From positions 42,432-62,491 of the forward strand of contig DHDF01000064.1 in assembly GCA_002399225.1 (NCBI GenBank): a DNA stretch of 20,060 bases. The letters run 5' to 3'. Of the stretch, positions 15,877-20,060 are shown one piece after another (within the stretch, counting starts at the first letter, position 1; each line of letters starts with the position of its first letter). The position numbers were made by a program, and so were the translations under genes. The notes below the pieces were generated by a model. That model was not told the DNA's origin. It made no database searches and saw nothing but the letters and a program-made list of their open reading frames with translations. This DNA comes from a bacterium UBA4883 (lineage in GTDB: Bacteria > Bacillota > Clostridia > Oscillospirales > Acutalibacteraceae).

Positions 15877-16609
15877 GCATCAACACCTCCAGTACCAGCT
15901 TTTTGAGAGTCATTCCGTATTCCCGCGCCGCTTTTCCGAATACCGTTTCGAGTAGAGCGCCCCGGTCGTATTGGTCGGTTAGCTCCGGAACATTCGGCAA
16001 AGTATAAGCAATGTTACCGACGACTTCACGGACCGGCCCGGCATCCTGCGGCGGCAGCGTGTTATTTAAGATATTAATCTGATCTCCATACCGATATCCG
16101 GCGTCGCGCAGAAGAAGCGGTGCGGCCGACCGGAAATAAATCAGGCTTTTTGGGTTCGCATTCACAACCCGGAACGTGACGTCTGCCTGCCTCAGGGCGG
16201 CGGCGGTTAAGACGTTATCAAGGTTTGACGAGCAGGCAATCAGAACAAAATCGGCTAAGCGGCGAAGATGTGTGAACAGTTCGGATGCCCGCCGCCGGCT
16301 GTACTCCGGGTAGCTCATGACGTTTTCGCCAAGACCGTACCCCAAAAGACTAATATATTGGCTTTTCCCATACGGGACGCAGTGCCAGAGAACGTCAATC
16401 TGCGAGAGCTGGTCTGCGGCCAGTGCGTCACCGAGGGACGGCAGAACCGACGCGGATGGGAGCATCAGCGGCAGAAACGGCGTCTGGTCGTCGCAGCCGA
16501 CAACGACGACATTCTGCTTCATCTCGCCGAGAGCCTTTGCAATCTTCATCGTCGTAAGCTTTTTCCCGCTTCCCGGACTGCCCCAAACGGCAACAATTTT
16601 ATTTGCCAT
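15815..16609 (-). CDS. tadZ: TadZ/CpaE-like ParA-family ATPase
   Basis: This 264-residue protein belongs to the ParA/MinD superfamily. Its N-terminal KIVAVWGSPGSGKK (4-17) is a P-loop of the CpaE/TadZ style, and DFVLIACSSNLDNVL in the middle matches the strand after Walker A'. There is no N-terminal receiver domain. Lys replaces the usual Thr/Ser after the P-loop Lys (GSGKKLTT), so nucleotide handling may be altered; TadZ proteins are known for atypical Walker A motifs. TadZ-like proteins help place the Tad machine in the cell. The gene overlaps the cpaB-like stop by 11 bases and runs into tadA. Confidence 0.82.
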   Translation of the reverse strand: MANKIVAVWGSPGSGKKLTTMKIAKALGEMKQNVVVVGCDDQTPFLPLMLPSASVLPSLGDALAADQLSQIDVLWHCVPYGKSQYISLLGYGLGENVMSYPEYSRRRASELFTHLRRLADFVLIACSSNLDNVLTAAALRQADVTFRVVNANPKSLIYFRSAAPLLLRDAGYRYGDQINILNNTLPPQDAGPVREVVGNIAYTLPNVPELTDQYDRGALLETVFGKAAREYGMTLKKLVLEVLMHDEPEHGIVRHGKPAVGNIS

Positions 16610-17384
16610 TGCCGGTCCCTCCCGTGACGGTTCCCTGCGCCGGAGCGGAATCCGTGTTCTGGTGAGACGCCAGATATTGATCTTCGAGCGCTAGAAATTT
16701 CTGAACATTAGTTTCGGAGCCCCGATATACCAGGGCGGCGTGAAGTTTGCCGTTGCTGTTGTAATCAACGAGCTTTTCAACCTGTGTGGGGGAAGCCAGC
16801 ACGGTCAGCGTGGACGGCATATTATCGTCGGATTTTGAATCCTCTTTTTTCTGCTCTGTGGTGCTGTCAACCCCTTTATCGGTAGTCGCCGCCAGCAGCT
16901 TGACGTATTGCAGCTCCGCGGGCTTCAGTGTGGATTTTGCATCCCCGTAATCGGCAACGTACAGTTCGATGATATCTCCGGGTTCCAGCTTGCCGGACAA
17001 GCCGGCCGCGAGGCTCGGAATGGTGACGGACACGGCCTGTTTGACCCCGTTCAGGCCGGACAGGCCGACGTCAGGCGCTTGATCGGAGACTTTGGTCGAC
17101 AGAATGTAATCTTCCGGCTGCAGAGAGGCAGCCGCGTACTTTCCGATGACATCAGAATCCGTTTTGAGTACATTGTCCGGCAGATTATATCCTCCGACTT
17201 TGACGTCCTGGATCATATCTTTGGTGATGCGAGTGCCTTTATTAATATTTTCAGTTACCCGGACAACGGTAACTTCTTTCCCCGCCGCCGCGTTATATGC
17301 CGGCAAGGCGATGAAGCAGATAATCAGCGCACACCCCACCGCGATTGCCGCGAGAACCGTGCGGTTTCGTAACAGTTTTTTCAT
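16599..17384 (-). CDS. cpaB: CpaB/RcpC-like SAF-domain pilus protein
   Basis: I start this gene at ATG 17384 (MKKLLRNRTVLAAIAVG...), 261 residues, because the ATG overlaps the prepilin peptidase stop and GGAGGT lies about nine bases upstream. A signal-anchor helix (about 8-31) is followed by a SAF domain (about 35-100; INKGTRITKDMI, VIGKYAAASLQPEDYI) and the RcpC region (LEPGDIIELYVA). A charged, disordered stretch and a Gly/Thr-rich tail complete it. CpaB/RcpC proteins act at the outer face of Tad machines. In diderms they work with the secretin; in monoderms the role is unclear and may involve the cell wall. Confidence 0.87.
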   Translation of the reverse strand: MKKLLRNRTVLAAIAVGCALIICFIALPAYNAAAGKEVTVVRVTENINKGTRITKDMIQDVKVGGYNLPDNVLKTDSDVIGKYAAASLQPEDYILSTKVSDQAPDVGLSGLNGVKQAVSVTIPSLAAGLSGKLEPGDIIELYVADYGDAKSTLKPAELQYVKLLAATTDKGVDSTTEQKKEDSKSDDNMPSTLTVLASPTQVEKLVDYNSNGKLHAALVYRGSETNVQKFLALEDQYLASHQNTDSAPAQGTVTGGTGNGK

Positions 17385-17896
17385 GCAGTCATACCTCCAG
17401 TTAACAAATAGGCGATAAAGCACCCTGGACCAAGCCAGGGTGCCATCGCGTATGCAATCTTCTTTTCACAATGATTATGATTTCGGCGGAATAAATGAAT
17501 TACCCAAAATGCCAGAAGGCCCATCAGAGCGCCGCCGGTTACTCCGACCGGCCCTAAAACGAACCCTGCCGCCGCCATGAACTTGACGTCGCCGCCGCTT
17601 ATGCTTCCATGCGTCAATCTGGATGTAAGCATAAGCGCAAGGGAAACGGTAAAGGCTCCTTCGATTGCGGGGGCAGGCTGAAAATCCAGCAGACCGGATG
17701 CCAGAACGGGAAGCAGATATAAATCCGGAATTTCATGGGTCAGTCCATCGCGGATTTCAATTAAAATGAGCGATGAGGCGAAAAAAAAGCCCTTGGCGAT
17801 CAAAATCGGATCGTCAAAAGTTCGCAGCAGAAGCAGAAAGCTCAGCTCGGACAGCAGCAGCGCGGCGGTGACAGGGTATTCTTTGACCCGGGTCAT
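17381..17896 (-). CDS. tadV: A24 prepilin peptidase (TadV/CpaA type)
   Basis: This 171-residue polytopic membrane aspartic protease has the two catalytic Asp motifs of the family: IEIRDGLTHEIPD (Asp50) and SGGDVKFMAA (Asp103). It is the short form without an N-terminal methylase domain, as usual for Flp/Tad systems. It would cleave the leader of the pilin-like proteins in this operon. I choose ATG 17896 because it overlaps the stop of the pilin-like gene (ATGA); a longer frame to 17965 would run 70 bases into that gene. Confidence 0.9.
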   Translation of the reverse strand: MTRVKEYPVTAALLLSELSFLLLLRTFDDPILIAKGFFFASSLILIEIRDGLTHEIPDLYLLPVLASGLLDFQPAPAIEGAFTVSLALMLTSRLTHGSISGGDVKFMAAAGFVLGPVGVTGGALMGLLAFWVIHLFRRNHNHCEKKIAYAMAPWLGPGCFIAYLLTGGMTA

Positions 17897-18141
17897 GACC
17901 CAAACATATTCATGATGGTCTCTCCAAGCTTTGCGGTGAACGTCTTGAGAAAACCGGTTTGCCACAGAATAATGGCAGCTACGACGAGTACCGCGATGAT
18001 TGCCAATCCTCCGCTGGATGTCACCTGATCGCCGTGCGTGTCTTTGAGGGTTGCCGCGACAAATTTCGCCTCCGTTTTTGCCCGGATTGCCAAGGCGTTT
18101 GCTTCCCGTTTTACGGTGCCGTACAAATTTGTTTTCTCCAT
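17893..18141 (-). CDS. Small single-pass membrane protein, candidate Flp-type major pilin
   Basis: This 82-residue protein has a basic, helical N-terminal part (about 1-36), then a hydrophobic helix GGLAIIAVLVVAAIILW (about 44-60) and a short amphipathic tail. It resembles the small DUF6133-like proteins that head Tad-like clusters in Clostridia. AGGAGG lies just before ATG 18141. It is the first gene of the pilus operon and precedes the prepilin peptidase, the usual place for flp. The Flp signature Gly-x4-Glu-Tyr is not present (HGDQVTSS at 36-43), so cleavage and pilin identity are not proven. Confidence 0.6.
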   Translation of the reverse strand: MEKTNLYGTVKREANALAIRAKTEAKFVAATLKDTHGDQVTSSGGLAIIAVLVVAAIILWQTGFLKTFTAKLGETIMNMFGS

Positions 18142-18192
18142 CTTTTAACCTCCTGAAAAATCGTTATGGATTTCAAAATTGAGTTTTTCTTT

Positions 18193-18384
18193 TTAACTGG
18201 TGTCGTGCGGCTTGACTTCCGGCGGCAGGCATCGCCGGTCTAAAATCAGCCGGATTGGCGTCCCGTCCGCCGCAGTCAGCAGGGTGATGAGCAGCTTTTC
18301 TTCCGGATTTGCGTAGCCGGCCATGCGGCAGGCGCAGAGCGCGGCTTCCGTCAGTTCGTTTACCGTTACGATGAGATCTACCAT
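18193..18384 (-). CDS. Hypothetical protein, 63 residues
   Basis: I start this gene at ATG 18384 (MVDLIVTVNELTEAAL...), four bases after the spoVG stop, with AAGGAG about nine bases upstream. A longer frame would lie inside the spoVG coding region. The product is soluble, with two Cys in LCACRMAGYANPEEK and an IRLILDRR segment. I do not recognise the family. Its position between spoVG and the pilus operon and its good ribosome site support a real gene. Confidence 0.6.
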   Translation of the reverse strand: MVDLIVTVNELTEAALCACRMAGYANPEEKLLITLLTAADGTPIRLILDRRCLPPEVKPHDTS

Positions 18385-18388
18385 TGCA

Positions 18389-18658
18389 TCACGCTCCTTT
18401 TTCCATCTGTTTAGCTTCCAACCGATACTTCTCAAAAATTTTTGCTTCAATCTCCTTGCTGAACTGCCGGACGCGGGGGACGACAACAGGCTGATGAGCG
18501 CGGTTTTCCGGATAAAGCAAACACATGCGCCGCTTGGCCTGGATCACGAGAATATCGTCAACGGTTAGCAGGTCTTCAAAAGTGACGCTCGCGACAGCTT
18601 TCAGGCGGATTCTTTCGGGTGAGGAGATAAGCCGAATTTTAATATCCGTGATTTCCAT
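18389..18658 (-). CDS. spoVG: SpoVG family nucleic-acid-binding regulator
   Basis: This 89-residue protein begins MEITDIKIRL and has KAVASVTFEDLLTVDDILVI, closely following the SpoVG pattern (MEITDVRIRL, KAIASVTFDDxFVVHDIxVI). The middle is diverged (RRMCLLYPENRAHQPVVVP), and a C-terminal helix with KIFEKYRLEAKQ matches the SpoVG tail. SpoVG proteins bind DNA and RNA and regulate sporulation, virulence and capsule genes in Firmicutes. Here the copy is part of the mobile element, between the replication gene and the pilus operon, so it may control element genes. AAAGGA precedes the ATG. Confidence 0.85.
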   Translation of the reverse strand: MEITDIKIRLISSPERIRLKAVASVTFEDLLTVDDILVIQAKRRMCLLYPENRAHQPVVVPRVRQFSKEIEAKIFEKYRLEAKQMEKGA

Positions 18659-18683
18659 TTCAAATTCTTCCTTTGCATATTTG

Positions 18684-19847
18684 TCAGTCTGCCGTGAATA
18701 GGGTTAGCTCCTGCCCGCGCACATAATCAATCAGGGCGCTCTGCCAATAGCCGTTGATATTTCGAACTCCCTTCATTGACTTGCCGCGCATATGCTCAAG
18801 GAAGCCCCGGACAACTTCCGAATCCACTTTTGCTATGTACGGTCTGAGGGTTTCCCGGCTTTGGGTGTATCCTCCGACACGGGTGGTCAGAGATTTTAGC
18901 ATACTTACCATGCAGTCAAGGAGAGCGTTAACACCGGAAAGGTCATTCGGGAAATTATCCTCAAAGTAATCGTAGTCGATCTGCTCTTTTAACTTTTCCC
19001 GTAAAGAGTCCGTCTGTCCGTCCTGATCTTCCATAGACTGACTGACAGACTTAATCTTATAGTCATGAGTTTTATGGTCATGAGTATTATATTTATTCCC
19101 CCTGTCTGGCACCTGGTGCAAGCCGCATGGGGTGCCGCCCGCATAGGGTGCAAAATGGGGGGTATGGGAATCTTCTAAATTGGCCATATCATCATTAAAA
19201 TTGGCATACCCCCCATTTCGGGGGTATGCCAATGAGCCGGTCTCTTTTGTTTTGCTTTCTGGGGACTGATTGGACTGAGATTCCGATGAAGGATAACTTT
19301 TTCGCATACCTCCTTTTTGGGGGGTATGCGAATTTTCTTCCTTGTTGGAATCTTTTGGTGGAATCACTTCACCGCGCTTGTTCAAATTGATTAATGCCGG
19401 GCGGGAAAGATCGGATTCGTCCAGAAGTTCATATTCATAGACAAACCGGTCATCTTCACCTGTTGGACTGCGGTAGATTTTCAGATACCCGGTTTCTTTC
19501 AGTTCTTTCCAGATCGTATCGAACGCCTTTTCTCCTTCCTTGCATTTTTTGATTAAATCGCTTTTTTTCAGCCTCTTATCTGGCATTGTTATGTAGCTCT
19601 GGATCAAGGCGTACAGCCCTTTGGCTTTCAGAGACAGGTGATTGTCTTTCAGCGCGCAGTTTGATACTGCCGCAAAATTGGTTTTCCTCCGAAATGTTCC
19701 GCTGCTTGCATTTTTCAATTTTCTCATCCTTCTTTTTCTGATTTCTTGTACGTTCGGCGGGCTTGCAACCAGCCCGTCATTTGACGGAGCCGCATGAACG
19801 GAGCTGAGTCGGCTCCATTGCTTATGCAGCTTCAAGTTTATTTTCAC
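18684..19847 (-). CDS. Replication-initiator-like protein (winged-helix N-domain, DUF6017 C-domain)
   Basis: This 387-residue protein has a helix-turn-helix domain at about 50-135 (LSLKAKGLYALIQSY, LIKKCKEGEKAFDTIWKELKETGYLKIYR), as in RepA_N/DnaD-like initiators. A polar linker (about 140-270) follows, then a C-terminal DUF6017-type domain (about 285-385; IDYDYFEDNFP, MVSMLKSL, VVRGFLEHMRGKSMKGVRNINGYWQSAL). It probably starts replication of the element or a related DNA step. The start is GTG 19847, overlapping the previous stop (GTGA). The ribosome site is weak, and an ATG at 19727 is an alternative that would keep both domains. The linker-coding DNA contains strong inverted repeats, described separately. 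Confidence 0.8.
   Translation of the reverse strand: MKINLKLHKQWSRLSSVHAAPSNDGLVASPPNVQEIRKRRMRKLKNASSGTFRRKTNFAAVSNCALKDNHLSLKAKGLYALIQSYITMPDKRLKKSDLIKKCKEGEKAFDTIWKELKETGYLKIYRSPTGEDDRFVYEYELLDESDLSRPALINLNKRGEVIPPKDSNKEENSHTPQKGGMRKSYPSSESQSNQSPESKTKETGSLAYPRNGGYANFNDDMANLEDSHTPHFAPYAGGTPCGLHQVPDRGNKYNTHDHKTHDYKIKSVSQSMEDQDGQTDSLREKLKEQIDYDYFEDNFPNDLSGVNALLDCMVSMLKSLTTRVGGYTQSRETLRPYIAKVDSEVVRGFLEHMRGKSMKGVRNINGYWQSALIDYVRGQELTLFTAD
19157..19332. repeat. Inverted repeats with CATACCCCC arms inside the initiator gene
   Basis: A perfect 13-bp inverted repeat (19201-19213 with 19220-19232, ttggcataccccc and its complement) has a six-base loop. A second copy of the same design lies at 19301-19313 with 19320-19332 (one G-T pair). 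A third half-site, ggggggtatgg, lies at 19157-19167. The same core on both strands gives five half-sites. They lie in the part of the gene that codes for the variable linker. They may be binding sites of the initiator (an intragenic origin) or a stem that affects the mRNA. Confidence 0.7.
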
Positions 19848-20060
19848 GTTTTTCCAAATGCGATATAATAGAATTGCTTTTTCCGGTCTGACTGATTGGG
19901 ACCGGCGAAAGAAGCGTAGATGCGCTTTACGAGCGGTTGGATCTTTTTCCGGTATGCTTTTTTCTTACGGATAACCGTAACGGAAGGGGATTGGCAGATT
20001 GCCCGTGTAAACATCGGCTGAGTCACCGTCTTATAGCGGCCGGCCGGCAGATTGTCCAGT
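19844..20060 (-). CDS. C-terminal end of an unrecognised gene, cut by the window edge
   Basis: The frame is open from the right edge to the TGA at 19844-19846, so the last 71 residues are visible (LDNLPAGRYKTVTQPMF... to FYYIAFGKT). The tail is basic (RKKKAYRKKIQPLVKRIY). A GTG at 20026 could start a 60-residue protein, but the frame continues upstream without a stop and no good ribosome site is seen. I read it as the end of a longer gene. Its stop overlaps the GTG of the initiator gene, so both are in one operon. I do not recognise the family. Confidence 0.55.
   Translation of the reverse strand, partial: LDNLPAGRYKTVTQPMFTRAICQSPSVTVIRKKKAYRKKIQPLVKRIYASFAGPNQSDRKKQFYYIAFGKT

Noticed and set aside
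18193..18486. Ninety-seven-residue version of the small gene after spoVG
   Set aside because: Its first 34 residues lie inside spoVG in another frame. The ATG at 18384 has the ribosome site and abuts the spoVG stop.
19201..19332. The inverted repeats as a CRISPR array
   Set aside because: There are only two full units with different spacing, they are palindromes inside a coding gene, and no cas gene is present.

Overview
The window reads as part of a conjugative element (integrative conjugative element or large plasmid) from a Firmicute, most likely a gut-type Clostridium relative. The evidence is the gene families: a VirD4/TraG coupling ATPase of the Gram-positive type, a pLS20_p028/TrbL-like membrane protein, an ArdC-metallopeptidase-Toprim fusion, DUF4320 and DUF6017 proteins, a SpoVG homologue, and purine-rich Shine-Dalgarno (SD) sequences before most genes. 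Base composition is near 50% GC. Every convincing gene lies on the minus strand, so the biological order runs from the right end to the left. No relaxase, VirB4, integrase, oriT, rRNA or tRNA was recognised in this window.

Right end (about 18.2-20.06 kb), replication and regulation: the tail of an unrecognised gene overlaps a GTG-started replication-initiator-like protein (winged-helix N-terminus, DUF6017 C-terminus). The linker-coding part of that gene carries two strong inverted repeats and could hold an intragenic origin. A SpoVG homologue and a 63-residue unknown protein follow.

Centre (about 9.06-18.14 kb), a compact Gram-positive Tad/Flp-type pilus operon: small pilin-like membrane protein, A24 prepilin peptidase, CpaB/RcpC SAF protein, TadZ/CpaE-like ParA ATPase, TadA/CpaF ATPase, TadB, TadC, DUF4320 pseudopilin-like protein, a second TadE/TadG-like protein, then an 882-residue secreted protein with six BIG2 domains on a Ser/Gly stalk. 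Most junctions are start-stop overlaps of the ATGA type, implying translational coupling. A phd-doc toxin-antitoxin pair with its own promoter and a strong terminator closes this block.

Left (1-8.3 kb), DNA processing and conjugation: a degenerate TadA paralogue that keeps the Walker A motif but has lost the Walker B acidic residues and the His box, overlapping an SSB gene; a small unknown; the ArdC-Toprim fusion; a 56-residue coupled gene; a VirB2/Maff2-like small membrane protein; VirD4; and the first 460 residues of a polytopic TrbL-like channel protein running off the left edge.

The most interesting reading is that a full Tad-type pilus machine with its own adhesin-like protein is built into the backbone of a conjugative element, flanked by Rep/SpoVG on one side and SSB/ArdC/VirB2/VirD4 on the other. 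It might serve mating-pair formation or surface attachment. That role is inference; the gene content and order are read directly.
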